Origin: Actinomadura barringtoniae
GTDB taxonomy: Bacteria; Actinomycetota; Actinomycetes; Streptosporangiales; Streptosporangiaceae
NCBI RefSeq assembly: GCF_017573505.1
Contig: NZ_JAGEOJ010000002.1
Coordinates: 620,001 to 684,000 of the forward strand
Reading direction: 5' to 3'
Length of the DNA stretch: 64,000 nucleotides
Shown: positions 8,403-16,520 of the stretch, piece by piece
How positions within the stretch are numbered: position 1 is the first letter of the stretch
Layout of the letters: the number at the start of each line of letters is the position of its first letter
Program-made: the position numbers and the translations under genes
Notes under the pieces: model-generated
What the model was told of the DNA's origin: nothing
The model's input: the letters and a program-made list of their open reading frames with translations, nothing else
Databases searched by the model: none

Positions 8403-8822
8403 TCAGGCGGTCCTGGTTCTTGGGTGGGCGGGGGTCGTCCGGGTGTAGTCCTTGTCCACGAGCCGTGATGACTCGATGACCATTTGCGCGGTGGACTCGG
8501 AACAGGCCATGGGCACGTCCCAGGCGACGGCTATCCGGAGCAGCGCCTTGACGTCGGTGTCGTGCGGCTGGGTCTCCATCGGGTCCCAGAAGAAGATGAC
8601 GGCGTCGATGACGCCTTCGGCGATCTTGGCGCCGATCTGCTGGTCGCCGCCCATCGGGCCGCTCAGCGTCTTGGAGACCGTCAGGCCGAGCTCGGTCTCC
8701 AGGAGGCCGCCGGTGGTCGCGGTGGCGAAGATGGTGTGCCCGTCGAGGCGGTCGCGATTGCGGGACGCCCACTCGATCAGGGCGGCCTTCTTGCTGTCGT
8801 GGGCGACGAGTGCGAGTTCCAT
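8403..8822 (-). CDS. mgsA: Methylglyoxal synthase
   Basis: 139 residues. The family signature is clear: HDSKK near the N-terminus, then ATATTGG, SGPMGGDQQIGA with the catalytic Asp, FFWDPMETQPHDTDVKALLR with the conserved His, and VPMACSESTA. The enzyme converts dihydroxyacetone phosphate to methylglyoxal and phosphate, a bypass of lower glycolysis under phosphate limitation or sugar-phosphate excess. Cytoplasmic. It is a lone gene; the C-terminal ~15 residues are Thr/Arg/Pro-rich and not part of the fold. Confidence 0.95.
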   Translation of the reverse strand: MELALVAHDSKKAALIEWASRNRDRLDGHTIFATATTGGLLETELGLTVSKTLSGPMGGDQQIGAKIAEGVIDAVIFFWDPMETQPHDTDVKALLRIAVAWDVPMACSESTAQMVIESSRLVDKDYTRTTPAHPRTRTA

Positions 8823-8902
8823 GGGCGGTCTCCTCCGGCTTCTCGCGGCTCAATCTAGAAGCCGCGGGCAGGAGATCGGACTCGCGTACAAGCCTGCCTT
8901 TT

Positions 8903-8927
8903 CTTTCTGGACTTTCGGTCCAGGAAG
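8903..8927 (-). terminator. Hairpin downstream of DUF4188 gene
   Basis: Arms 8903-8912 and 8918-8927 pair at 9 of 10 positions with loop TTTCG, 14 bases past the stop. No U-tract follows on the minus strand, so termination is only inferred. Confidence 0.4.
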
Positions 8928-8940
8928 AAGGCTCCAGGGC

Positions 8941-9579
8941 TTAAGCACCGGTCTTGCGACGCTCCCGCATCTCTTCGAGGAGGCCGGTCGCGTCTTCGCC
9001 TTCGGCGACCCGCGCCCGCGCCTCCACCAGGTCCGGGTCCTCGCCCTCGTGGTAGCCGCGGCCGGACTCGTTCCGGGTGGCGGGATCGACGCCCATGACG
9101 GCGCCGAGGCCCTGCCGGGGTGTGTCGCCGTACAGGGCCTGGTAGGCGCCGGGGCGTACGGAGAGCATCTCGTGCCAGATGCCGACCGCACCGCTGGAGA
9201 CGATGAACCGCTCAACGAAGGCTTCCTGGCGCGGGTAATGCGTGCGCTCAGGATCGTGCGAGAAATTGCGGATGTCGCCCGCCCGGCGCCAGTACTGGAT
9301 CACCATGAAGTCGCGCGGCGGGCCGTAGATGACTCGGTAGCCCAGCAGGCCGCTGTCGGGGTCGGCGGACAGCTCCCGCAGCATCGGCAGCATCCCGGCC
9401 ACCGTGGGCACCCACTGCCGGAGCTTACGCCAGGAGTTGACGCGGGCACCGATGAGCAGGACCGCGACGGGCTCGTCGCTGCGGGCCAGGAACCGGCCGA
9501 GCTCGGGCCGGTCACCACGCCGGGGGTCGAAGGCGGCGCTGGGCCGTGTCCAGTGGAGCTTGGGGGGTCGCAGACGCAT
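8941..9579 (-). CDS. DUF4188 / heme-monooxygenase-like protein
   Basis: 212 residues from the ATG at 9579, chosen because GAGGGAGA lies just upstream; an in-frame ATG at 9594 has none. The sequence VLLIGARVNSWRKLRQW, a middle YGPPRDFMVIQYWRR and HYPRQEAFVERF fits the DUF4188 family, whose members are annotated as monooxygenase-like and resemble phenylacetaldoxime dehydratase-type ferredoxin folds. The reaction is unknown. It is divergent from a MerR regulator with two near-identical dyads in the gap, so it is very likely the controlled gene. Confidence 0.75.
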   Translation of the reverse strand: MRLRPPKLHWTRPSAAFDPRRGDRPELGRFLARSDEPVAVLLIGARVNSWRKLRQWVPTVAGMLPMLRELSADPDSGLLGYRVIYGPPRDFMVIQYWRRAGDIRNFSHDPERTHYPRQEAFVERFIVSSGAVGIWHEMLSVRPGAYQALYGDTPRQGLGAVMGVDPATRNESGRGYHEGEDPDLVEARARVAEGEDATGLLEEMRERRKTGA

Positions 9580-9594
9580 GGGGGTCTCCCTCAT

Positions 9595-9611
9595 GGATAG
9601 TGGCTCTATCC
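9595..9611. promoter_or_regulatory. MerR-type operator 1 (GGATAGTGGCTCTATCC)
   Basis: A 17-base dyad with exact 6-base arms and a 5-base centre. It lies just upstream of the DUF4188 start and matches the dyad at 9632-9648 at 14 of 17 positions. Confidence 0.75.
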
Positions 9612-9631
9612 TTGAGGTCACGCTAAAAGAA

Positions 9632-9648
9632 GGATAGTGCCGCTGTCC
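9632..9648. promoter_or_regulatory. MerR-type operator 2 (GGATAGTGCCGCTGTCC)
   Basis: A second 17-base dyad (5 of 6 arm pairs) in the same orientation, 37 bases from the first and 35 bases upstream of the MerR ATG. Two sites suggest activation of the DUF4188 gene and autoregulation. Confidence 0.7.
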
Positions 9649-9683
9649 ATGCCTGGACCGGCCCCGATCCGGAAGGCATCGCC

Positions 9684-10325
9684 ATGCGGTTGTCCGAGCT
9701 GAGCGAGCGATCGGGCGTCAGCGTGCACAGCATCAAGTTCTACCTGCGCGAAGGGCTGCTGCCTCCGGGCGAACGCAAGTCGGCCCGGCTCAGCGAGTAC
9801 GACGAGCAGCACCTGCGCAGGCTGCGGCTCATCCGCGCGATGCTCACGGTCGGCGGACTGAGCCTCACCCAGGCGCGGGACGTCCTCGCGGTCGCCGAAG
9901 ACCCCGCGTTCGGCCGGACCGAACGCATCGGCGCCGCCCAGTACCTGCTGCCACCCCACATCCAGCCTCCCGAGGACGAGGTGGCCCGGCGCGAGTGGGA
10001 CCAGACCCGCGCCCAGCTCGCCGAGATGCTCCACGGCCTCACGTGGCGCTTCGACGACAGCAGCCCCTCCCTGGACTCCCTGACCAAGGCGGTCCTGGCC
10101 CTGCGCTCGCTCGGCTACGGCGACGCCGACCTGCTCCGCCAATACGCCGAACTCGTACGGCAACTGGCCGCCGCCGAATACGGCGGCGCCATCCATCCCC
10201 TCACCGACCTGGACAAGGCCATGGAAGGCGTCATCGTCTACACCCTGCTCGCCGAGCCGGTCCTGCTCGCGCTGCGCCGCCTCGCCCACGAGGACACCGC
10301 CAGACGCCTCCACGACGGAGAATGA
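9684..10325 (+). CDS. MerR-family transcriptional regulator
   Basis: 213 residues. The N-terminus MRLSELSERSGVSVHSIKFY followed by LREGLLPPGER and LRRLRLIRAM is a MerR winged helix and dimer helix. The C-terminal ~130 residues are helical without the Cys residues of metal-sensing members, so an organic or redox signal is likelier. Its TGA overlaps an ATG of the nitroreductase frame. It probably controls the divergent DUF4188 gene and itself through the dyads at 9595 and 9632, and the co-transcribed nitroreductase. Confidence 0.9.
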   Translation: MRLSELSERSGVSVHSIKFYLREGLLPPGERKSARLSEYDEQHLRRLRLIRAMLTVGGLSLTQARDVLAVAEDPAFGRTERIGAAQYLLPPHIQPPEDEVARREWDQTRAQLAEMLHGLTWRFDDSSPSLDSLTKAVLALRSLGYGDADLLRQYAELVRQLAAAEYGGAIHPLTDLDKAMEGVIVYTLLAEPVLLALRRLAHEDTARRLHDGE

Positions 10326-10330
10326 TCCCC

Positions 10331-10846
10331 ATGGACCCCGTACTGAAGGCGCTCGGGGCGTTGCGGGCCACGCGGTGGTTCACCGGCGAGCCGGTCGCCG
10401 ACGAGGCGCTGCACGCGATCCTGGAAGCGGCGCGGTGGACCGGGTCGGCGCGCAACCGGCAGCCGTGGCGGTTCGTCGTGGTCCGCGACCGCGCGCTGCT
10501 GACCGGCCTGAGCCGCCTGGGCGCGTACGCGGGCCATCTGGCGCAGGCGCCGCTCGCCGTGCTGCTGGCGGTGAACGCGCAGGACAGCCGGGACGACGCG
10601 GAGTTCGACGCGGGCCGGGCGGCGCAGACCATCATGCTCGCCGCGCACGCGTTCGGGCTCGGCAGTTGCCCCGCGTCGTTCTTCCCCGCGGACAACGTCG
10701 AGCGCGCCGGGCACCTCGTCGGTGTCGGAGCGCCGTGGCGGATCCGGACCGGGCTGTCGGTCGGGCATCCGGCACCCGCTCCTCTGGGAAGGTCGGCCAT
10801 TCCTACGGGGCGCCTGGCACTGGACGAACTGGTGATCGATCGTTGA
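10331..10846 (+). CDS. Nitroreductase-family flavoprotein
   Basis: 171 residues from the ATG at 10331, which has GGAG ten bases upstream; an ATG at 10322 overlapping the MerR stop would have the site too close. RATRWFTGEPV, ARWTGSARNRQPWRF and AAQTIMLAAHAFGLGSC are the FMN-binding and dimer motifs of the nitroreductase fold. These enzymes reduce nitro groups, quinones or related compounds with NAD(P)H, and some are dehalogenases. The length is short for the family (usually 180-220). Likely in one transcript with merR. Confidence 0.85.
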   Translation: MDPVLKALGALRATRWFTGEPVADEALHAILEAARWTGSARNRQPWRFVVVRDRALLTGLSRLGAYAGHLAQAPLAVLLAVNAQDSRDDAEFDAGRAAQTIMLAAHAFGLGSCPASFFPADNVERAGHLVGVGAPWRIRTGLSVGHPAPAPLGRSAIPTGRLALDELVIDR

Positions 10847-10870
10847 GGAGCCTCGTGATTCCATGGCTTC

Positions 10871-11743
10871 ATGAGTGAGTCACTCTTCGGGCTCGGCATC
10901 TCGACGTCCGCGGCGCCCGGGGCCGATCCCGTCCAGGACGCGCAGGCGGCCGAACGGCTGGGGTTCGACTTCGTGTCCGCCTCCGACCATCCGTGCGGCT
11001 CGGTGCCGACGCACGAGACGTGGACGATGCTCACGTGGGTGGCCGCGGCGACGTCGCGGATCCGGCTGGCGACGCGGGTGCTGGGCGTGCCGTACCGGCC
11101 GCCGGCGATGGTGGCCAAGATGGCCGAGACGCTGGACCGGCTGTCGGGCGGGCGGTTGATTCTGGGGCTCGGCGGCGGTTATGCCGACGAGGAGTTCCGC
11201 GCGTTCGGGCTGGGCGTTCCGTCCGCGCGCGACAAGGTCGACGGGATGGCCGAGGCGATCGAGATCGCGCGCGGCCTGTGGACCAAGCCCGCGTTCTCTT
11301 ACGCCGGGCGGCTCTACAAGACCGAGGACGCCGACCTGGAGCCCAAGCCGAAGGACCACATCCCGATCTGGCTCGGCACGTACGGGCCGCGCGCGCTGGA
11401 CGCGACCGGGCGCCTGGCCGACGGGTGGATCCCGTCGCTCGGCTTCGCGCCGCCCGACATGATCCCGCCGATGCGCGACCGGATCCTCGCCGCCGCCGAA
11501 CGCGCGGGCCGCGACCCGGGCGACATCACCTGCGCCTACAACGTGGCCGTACGGGTCGGCGACCATCAGGCGCCGGACGTGAACGTGGTCGCGGGATCTA
11601 CCGGAGAGATCGCCGAGCGGCTGCTCGGCTTCACCGAGCTGGGCTTCACCTCGATGAACTTCATCCCGTCCGGACCGGACCCCCGCGGCCAGGCAGAGCT
11701 CCTGGCCACGGAGGTCCTCCCCGCGTTGCGGGCCGCGGTCTAG
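10871..11743 (+). CDS. LLM-class F420-dependent oxidoreductase
   Basis: 290 residues with a luciferase-like TIM barrel: ERLGFDFVSASDHP early, LDRLSGGRLILGLGGGYADEEF in the middle (shown as two parts, LDRLSGGRLILGLGGG and YADEEF) and PIWLGTYGPRAL. These are typical of coenzyme F420-dependent members rather than two-component FMN monooxygenases. Substrate unknown. It starts 24 bases after the nitroreductase and may be in the same transcript. Its TAG overlaps the convergent GH18-like gene in a shared CTAG (11740-11743). Confidence 0.85.
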   Translation: MSESLFGLGISTSAAPGADPVQDAQAAERLGFDFVSASDHPCGSVPTHETWTMLTWVAAATSRIRLATRVLGVPYRPPAMVAKMAETLDRLSGGRLILGLGGGYADEEFRAFGLGVPSARDKVDGMAEAIEIARGLWTKPAFSYAGRLYKTEDADLEPKPKDHIPIWLGTYGPRALDATGRLADGWIPSLGFAPPDMIPPMRDRILAAAERAGRDPGDITCAYNVAVRVGDHQAPDVNVVAGSTGEIAERLLGFTELGFTSMNFIPSGPDPRGQAELLATEVLPALRAAV

Positions 11744-12930
11744 TTGAACGCCTTCATGAAGGCGAACGGCTGCTGGTCGATGCTGCTGCACGTGGGGTCG
11801 GCCTGGTTCTTCGGGCCGCCGGGGCAGGCCTTGTCGCGGGTCGCCGACCACATCGCCGTCCAGGCCAGGCCCTTGCTCTTGGCGAACGCGGCGACCTTCG
11901 ACGCGTCGGCCACGGTGAACGTCTCGGTGTTGACGTCGTTCACGCCGATCATCGGCGTCACCGCGACCCGCTTCCAGGCCTCGGCGTCGCTGAGGCCGAG
12001 CGCGCCCTTGATCTGCCCCTGCGTGGCGGTCGCCGCGTCGATGGCGTACTGCCCCATCTTCCCGTTCGGGTTCGGCGCGGCGGAGTCGCCGTAGTCCATC
12101 GCCATCACGTTGACGGCGTTGACGGCGACGCCGTTGTCCTTGGCGTTCTTGACCAGGTTGACCCCGTCCGGCGTGAGCCCCGAGGGCAGCACCGGCAGGG
12201 TGAACGACACGTCCAGCCCGGAGTGCTTCTTCTGCAGCGCCGCGATGGCCTTGGCACGCCGGGTGTTGGCGGCCACGTCGGGCAGCGCGCTCCCCTCGAT
12301 GTCGAAGTCGACCTTCGTCAGCTTGAACTGGTCGATCACCTTGCCGTACGCGGCCTCCAGCGACGCCTCGTCGGAGCAGGCCAGCCCGAGCTCGCTGCCC
12401 GAGGCGCCGCCGAACGACACCCGCACGTCGCCGCCGAGCTTGCGCAGCGCGTCGGTCTGGTTGGCGGTCGTGTTCCCGCCGAGGTCGGTGACACCGCCCC
12501 ACTTGGGCGTGCAGCCGCCGCCCGAGGTGACGAACGCCAGGTTGAACTGCTTCACGCCCGTCTTGCTGGCCGTGTCGACCAGGTCGTACGCCGGGTACAG
12601 GCTCCCGTCCACATACGGCGAGAAGGCGCCGGTGGCGGCGGCCTTGACGGCCTTCTTCGTCTTCTTGGTCTTCTTCGCCTTCTTGGCCTGCGGCTTGGCG
12701 GCGGCCTGGCCGATCTGGGCGGCCGGACCGTTCGCGGCGACCCGGTCGGGAGCGGCCACGCCCTGCGCCGCCGAGGCGGTCTTCGCGGCGGTGGCGTCGC
12801 CGCCGCCCGAGAACGCGATCGCGGCGCCCGCCGTCACGCCGACGGCGGCGGTCAGGCCGGCCGCCACGAAGAACGGCTTGCCCGCCCGGCGGGGGCGGCG
12901 GGGTCCGGGCTGCTGAGGGGTCTGCTTCAT
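11740..12930 (-). CDS. Secreted GH18 (chitinase-like) protein
   Basis: 396 residues; ATG at 12930 has GGAGGA nine bases upstream. A basic N-terminus (RRPRRAGK) and one hydrophobic segment (about 19-42) form a signal peptide or anchor. A Lys/Ala-rich stretch (KKAKKTKKTKKAVKAAA) follows, then the catalytic domain with SFGGASGSELG and VDFDIEG. In DxxDxDxE terms the first Asp is replaced but the catalytic Glu is kept. The domain resembles actinobacterial GH18 chitinase/endoglucosaminidase-like proteins, usually exported. Direct repeats at 13004-13025 upstream and the neighbouring two-component system suggest regulation by it. Confidence 0.8.
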   Translation of the reverse strand: MKQTPQQPGPRRPRRAGKPFFVAAGLTAAVGVTAGAAIAFSGGGDATAAKTASAAQGVAAPDRVAANGPAAQIGQAAAKPQAKKAKKTKKTKKAVKAAATGAFSPYVDGSLYPAYDLVDTASKTGVKQFNLAFVTSGGGCTPKWGGVTDLGGNTTANQTDALRKLGGDVRVSFGGASGSELGLACSDEASLEAAYGKVIDQFKLTKVDFDIEGSALPDVAANTRRAKAIAALQKKHSGLDVSFTLPVLPSGLTPDGVNLVKNAKDNGVAVNAVNVMAMDYGDSAAPNPNGKMGQYAIDAATATQGQIKGALGLSDAEAWKRVAVTPMIGVNDVNTETFTVADASKVAAFAKSKGLAWTAMWSATRDKACPGGPKNQADPTCSSIDQQPFAFMKAFN

Positions 12931-13003
12931 GCGGGGTGGTCCTCCATGATCCTTGCTCGGGAGCGAGATCACGCTAAGACCCTGCGAGCCCTCATGGACG
13001 GCC

Positions 13004-13025
13004 CTTAAGCGTCCTTTAAGGACGC
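13004..13025 (-). promoter_or_regulatory. Direct repeat CTTAAG/TTTAAG with overlapping 17-bp dyad
   Basis: CTTAAG (13004) and TTTAAG (13015) are 11 bases apart, the spacing of OmpR/PhoB-type sites; the dyad GCGTCCTT-T-AAGGACGC covers 13009-13025. It lies 74-95 bases upstream of the GH18-like start and just beyond the histidine kinase gene. Confidence 0.4.
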
Positions 13026-13046
13026 ACTTATTGTGCGCTAACCCGG

Positions 13047-14396
13047 TCAGGAACGGGAGCGGGAGTGGCGGCGGCGGACCAGGCGGCGGGAGCGGCGCGT
13101 GGGCGGGAGGTACTTGGTCCGGAACCACATCTGGATCTGGGCGCCGCCCAGGACCGAGCGGTGAATGCGCACGTAGCCGCCGGTGGCCTCGGCCGCGCGG
13201 CGGGCGATGTCGAGGCCGAGGCCCGTGGAGCCGCCGGTGCTGCGGCCGCGCTGCAGGGCGGCGTCGGGGTCGGCGATGCCGGGGCCCGCGTCGGCGACGA
13301 GGATGCCGGTGACGCCCTCGCCGACGTGGAGGGTGACGGCGAAGCTCGTGCCCTCGGCGGTGTGCCGGAAGACGTTGCCCAGGAGGGCGTCCACGGCGGC
13401 GGCGAGCTCGCTGCCGGGCAGCGGGAGGGGCGCGGGACGGCCGGCGCCGATCAGCTCGCAGGAACGGCCCTCGTCCTCGGCCAGGACGGACCAGAACGAG
13501 ATGCGTTCCTTGAGGACCTTGGCGGCGTCGCAGCTGCCGCGGCCGGTGGGGCGGCGGACGGTACGGATGATCAGGTCGACCTCGCGGTCGAGCTTGTCGA
13601 CGGCCTCGCGGGTCTGGTCGGCGACCGCGCTCTGGCCGAGGGCCTCGGCGTTCAGCCGGAGGGCGGCGAGGGGCGTGCGCAGACGGTGCGAGAGGTCGGC
13701 GGCGATCTCACGTTCGGCGGCCAGGAGCTGGACCACGTGGTCGGCCATCGCGTTGAAGGCCAGCCCGGCCTCGACCAGCTCGGGCGGGCCCTCGGGTTCG
13801 ATCCGGACGCTGAGGTCGCCGTCGCCGAACGCGCCCGCGGCGGCGGCCAGGCGCCGGGTGGAACGGATGACGCGGGCGCCCAGGCGGTCGGCCACGGCCA
13901 CTGAACCGGCCACGAGGGCTGCGGCCACGGCGGTCATGACCACCCACGCCTTCCACACGCCCTGGGACAGGTCGCCGTCGGGCACGAAGACCTCGACGAC
14001 GGCGGTACGGCCCGCGTCCAGGGAGACGGGTTGCAGGAGCGCGTAACCGCCCGACACCCGGGCCGTGTAGGAACGGCCGCGCCGACCGGCCTCGGCGAGC
14101 TGGTCGGGGCGGGCCTTGGCGGCCTTGGTGCCCGTCTGAGGCACGACCTGACCGCCCGCCAGGTGCACCGCCATCCGCTGGGCGGCGCCGGCCTGCGTGC
14201 TGGCCACGGCCTTCTCCAGCGGCCCCGGCTCCTGGGTGACCACCAGGACGGGGCCGAGGGCGCTGGCCTGCCGCTCGGCGGTCGTGAGGGCCCGGTCGCG
14301 GGCGATCTCCCGTACGGTCAGGGCGAGCGGGATGAGGAACGCCAGCGCGACCATCGAGGTGACCGCGAGGGACACCAGGACAAGCGTGCGTCTCAT
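13047..14396 (-). CDS. Two-component sensor histidine kinase
   Basis: 449 residues. A first membrane helix near 4-27, an extracellular part of about 115 residues, and a second helix near 148-168 are followed by a HAMP-like linker, a HisKA box with DLSHRLRTPLAALRL (phospho-accepting His) and an ATPase domain with GNVFRHT, DAGPGIAD and STGLGLDIARRA. It therefore autophosphorylates in response to an extracytoplasmic signal and passes the phosphate to the partner encoded just upstream. Its ATG overlaps the regulator's TGA (ATGA at 14393-14396). The C-terminal tail is Arg/Ser-rich. Confidence 0.95.
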   Translation of the reverse strand: MRRTLVLVSLAVTSMVALAFLIPLALTVREIARDRALTTAERQASALGPVLVVTQEPGPLEKAVASTQAGAAQRMAVHLAGGQVVPQTGTKAAKARPDQLAEAGRRGRSYTARVSGGYALLQPVSLDAGRTAVVEVFVPDGDLSQGVWKAWVVMTAVAAALVAGSVAVADRLGARVIRSTRRLAAAAGAFGDGDLSVRIEPEGPPELVEAGLAFNAMADHVVQLLAAEREIAADLSHRLRTPLAALRLNAEALGQSAVADQTREAVDKLDREVDLIIRTVRRPTGRGSCDAAKVLKERISFWSVLAEDEGRSCELIGAGRPAPLPLPGSELAAAVDALLGNVFRHTAEGTSFAVTLHVGEGVTGILVADAGPGIADPDAALQRGRSTGGSTGLGLDIARRAAEATGGYVRIHRSVLGGAQIQMWFRTKYLPPTRRSRRLVRRRHSRSRS

Positions 14397-15112
14397 GGCG
14401 AGTCGGCACCGCCGGAAGCGCCGCCGGAGGCGTCGGACGCGGGTTCGGCGAGCCGGACCCCCACGCCGCGCACGGTGTGCAGGTAGCGGGGCTTGGCCGC
14501 GGTCTCCCCGAGCTTGCGGCGCAGCCAGGACAGGTGGACGTCGATGGTCTGATCGTCGCCGTAGGCCTGCCGCCAGACCTCGGCGAGCAGCTCGCGCCGG
14601 GCCACCACCCGGCCGGGCCGGGCGGCCAGGTAGGCCAGCAGGTCGAACTCGCGGCGGGTCAGCTCCAGCGACTGGCCCTCCAGGGTGACCTCGCGCCGGT
14701 CCAGGTCGATCAGCAGCCCGCCGACGCGCAGCTCGGCGGTGGGCCCGGTCCGCCCGGCGCGGCGCAGCACCGCCGACAGCCGGGCCACCAGGTGCTCGGC
14801 GGAGAACGGCTTGATCAAGTAGTCGTCGGCGCCCGCGTTCAGCAGCCGGACGATCTCCGGCTCGTCGTCGCGCGCGGTCGCGATGATCACCGGTACGTCC
14901 GAGACGCCGCGCAGCATCTTGAGGACCTCGGCGCCGTCCAGGTCGGGCAGCCCGAGGTCCAGGATCACCACGTCCGGGGGCGCCTGCGTCACCTCGCGCA
15001 GCGCGTCCATCGCGGTCCCGACGCTGCGTACCACGTGCGCACGCGCGCTGAGTTCCCTGATCAGGGCGGTACGGACGTTCGCGTCGTCCTCGACCACCAG
15101 AACACTCGCCAT
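14393..15112 (-). CDS. OmpR/PhoB-family response regulator
   Basis: 239 residues. Receiver domain at 1-120 with acidic pair EDD (8-10), phosphorylation site Asp52 in VVILDLGLPDLDG, Thr in IIATARDD and Lys in YLIKPFS. Winged-helix DNA-binding domain at about 128-225 (LELTRREFDLLAYLAARPGR, DVHLSWLRRKLG). It acts with the overlapping kinase gene. The 27 bases to the divergent membrane-protein gene contain very little room for two promoters, so transcripts may be leaderless or overlap. Confidence 0.95.
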   Translation of the reverse strand: MASVLVVEDDANVRTALIRELSARAHVVRSVGTAMDALREVTQAPPDVVILDLGLPDLDGAEVLKMLRGVSDVPVIIATARDDEPEIVRLLNAGADDYLIKPFSAEHLVARLSAVLRRAGRTGPTAELRVGGLLIDLDRREVTLEGQSLELTRREFDLLAYLAARPGRVVARRELLAEVWRQAYGDDQTIDVHLSWLRRKLGETAAKPRYLHTVRGVGVRLAEPASDASGGASGGADSP

Positions 15113-15132
15113 GCCCGCACCGTATGCCACCA

Positions 15133-15151
15133 TGTGCGAATGCGTCGCACA
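15133..15151. promoter_or_regulatory. Dyad TGTGCGA-ATGCG-TCGCACA between divergent genes
   Basis: Exact 7-base arms, 5-base centre, located 21 bases upstream of the response-regulator ATG and overlapping the first codons assigned to the divergent gene (or just before its second ATG at 15152). It could be an operator, perhaps autoregulatory. Confidence 0.45.
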
Positions 15152-15658
15152 ATGTCCTATGTCGTGCCATGGGCGGGGGTAACGGCACTGGCCGTAACCC
15201 TGTCGTGGCTCGGCGTACGGGAGGTCGTGCGCGACGCGGTGTCGGATCGGGGCTCGCCGCCGCCGATCGCGGGCCCGGTGATCCACGGGAGCCCCTCGAC
15301 GCAGCCCGGCCCGGCGAGCGTGGGGACGCCGACCGCCCGGCCCAGCCCCGACCAGGACGGCAAGCACGGTCCGAGCCCGGCGCCGGGCCCGGCCACCAGG
15401 CCCGCCGGAGCGCACGAGGACGACGGGGCCGGCACCGGCAACGTCCGCAGTTACGGCTCGCGGGGCGGCCGCGCCGCGATGGCCCTGGACGGCGACAAGG
15501 TCAAGCTCGTCTCGGCGACCCCCAACCAGGGCTATGAGACAAGGGTCACACCGGCCGACGGCTGGCTTCGCGTGGACTTTCTCGGCTCCGACCACACCTC
15601 GTCGGTGATCGCCTCCTGGTACGAGCACGACCCGATCGTGAAGGTCTACGAGTACTGA
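15140..15658 (+). CDS. Membrane-anchored extracytoplasmic protein of unknown function
   Basis: 172 residues from the ATG at 15140; an in-frame ATG at 15152 is the alternative. One N-terminal hydrophobic segment (about 8-28) is followed by a long Pro/Gly/Ser-rich linker (about 40-100) and a compact C-terminal domain of about 70 residues beginning RSYGSRGGRAAMAL and ending with an acidic/aromatic tail (VKVYEY). I do not recognise the domain by name; similar short proteins beside two-component systems occur in actinomycetes. Being divergent from the response regulator, it may be a target or accessory sensor protein. Confidence 0.7.
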   Translation: MRRTMSYVVPWAGVTALAVTLSWLGVREVVRDAVSDRGSPPPIAGPVIHGSPSTQPGPASVGTPTARPSPDQDGKHGPSPAPGPATRPAGAHEDDGAGTGNVRSYGSRGGRAAMALDGDKVKLVSATPNQGYETRVTPADGWLRVDFLGSDHTSSVIASWYEHDPIVKVYEY

Positions 15659-15671
15659 GGGTCTACGAGTG

Positions 15672-16520
15672 CTAGGACCCGATCAGGCCGTACTGCGCGG
15701 CGAACTCGGCGAGCTTGTCGAGGGCCTCGCGGGTCCGGCGCCAGGGCCGCACGATCAGCCGGTCGACCCCCATCGCCTCCCACTCGGCGATCTCGCCGGG
15801 CCCCTCCAGCTCGTAGGCGTGCACGGTGATCTCGAACGGCTCGCCCTCGCGGCCCGCGGCCTTGCGGAGCTCGTGCAGCCGCTCGATCTGCGAACGGGCG
15901 CCGGCCAGGGTCTGCGGCATGCTGATCCAGCCGTCGCACAGGGTCGCGGCCCGGCGCAGCGCGGCCCCGGACTCGCCTCCGGCGATGATCGGCAGGCGGG
16001 CCTGGACCGGCTTGGGCTCGAACGCGACCTCGGGGAAGTCGAAGAACTCGCCGTGATGCTCCACGGCGGGCTCGCTCCACAGCCGCCGCGAGACCTCGAT
16101 CGCCTCGTCGAGGCGGCGTCCGCGCGTGGCGAAGTCGACCCCGGCGGCGAGCCACTCCCCCTCGTACCATCCGGCGCCGACCCCGACGACGGCCCGGCCG
16201 CCCGAGATCTGGTCGAGGGTCGCGAAGGCCCGCGCCGCCACGAACGGATGGCGCAGCCCGTACAGGTACACGGCCGTTCCGAGCCGCACCCGATCGGTGA
16301 CGGCGGCCAGCGAGCACAGGTACGCGGGCGCGTCGAAGAGCGGCGTCGCGGGTCTGATCCCGGGCTCGCCGGTCCCCGGATAGGTCGCCGTGGACAGGTC
16401 GGTCGCGAACACCAGGTGCTCGGGCAGCCACACCGACTCGAATCCGAGCCTGTCGGCCGCGACCGTCAGATCACGCCAGATCGCCGGGTGCACCAGCCCG
16501 AGCGGCACTCCGAACTTCAC
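15672..16520 (-). CDS. LLM-class F420-dependent oxidoreductase (operon end)
   Basis: 282 residues, GTG start overlapping the upstream stop as GTGA. ADRLGFESVWLPEHL, LDQISGGRAVVGVGAGWYEGE and PIIAGGESGAALRRAA are characteristic of F420-dependent luciferase-like enzymes. It is the fifth and last gene of an operon with two acyl-CoA dehydrogenases and hydantoinase/oxoprolinase A and B, so it likely acts on the same compound, by hydride transfer to or from a C=C, alcohol or ketone. Confidence 0.87.
   Translation of the reverse strand: MKFGVPLGLVHPAIWRDLTVAADRLGFESVWLPEHLVFATDLSTATYPGTGEPGIRPATPLFDAPAYLCSLAAVTDRVRLGTAVYLYGLRHPFVAARAFATLDQISGGRAVVGVGAGWYEGEWLAAGVDFATRGRRLDEAIEVSRRLWSEPAVEHHGEFFDFPEVAFEPKPVQARLPIIAGGESGAALRRAATLCDGWISMPQTLAGARSQIERLHELRKAAGREGEPFEITVHAYELEGPGEIAEWEAMGVDRLIVRPWRRTREALDKLAEFAAQYGLIGS

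Noticed and set aside
13047..15188. Apparent long fusion including histidine kinase and an N-terminal extension
   Set aside because: The extension reads out of frame through the response regulator gene; ATG at 14396 with ATGA overlap is the real start.
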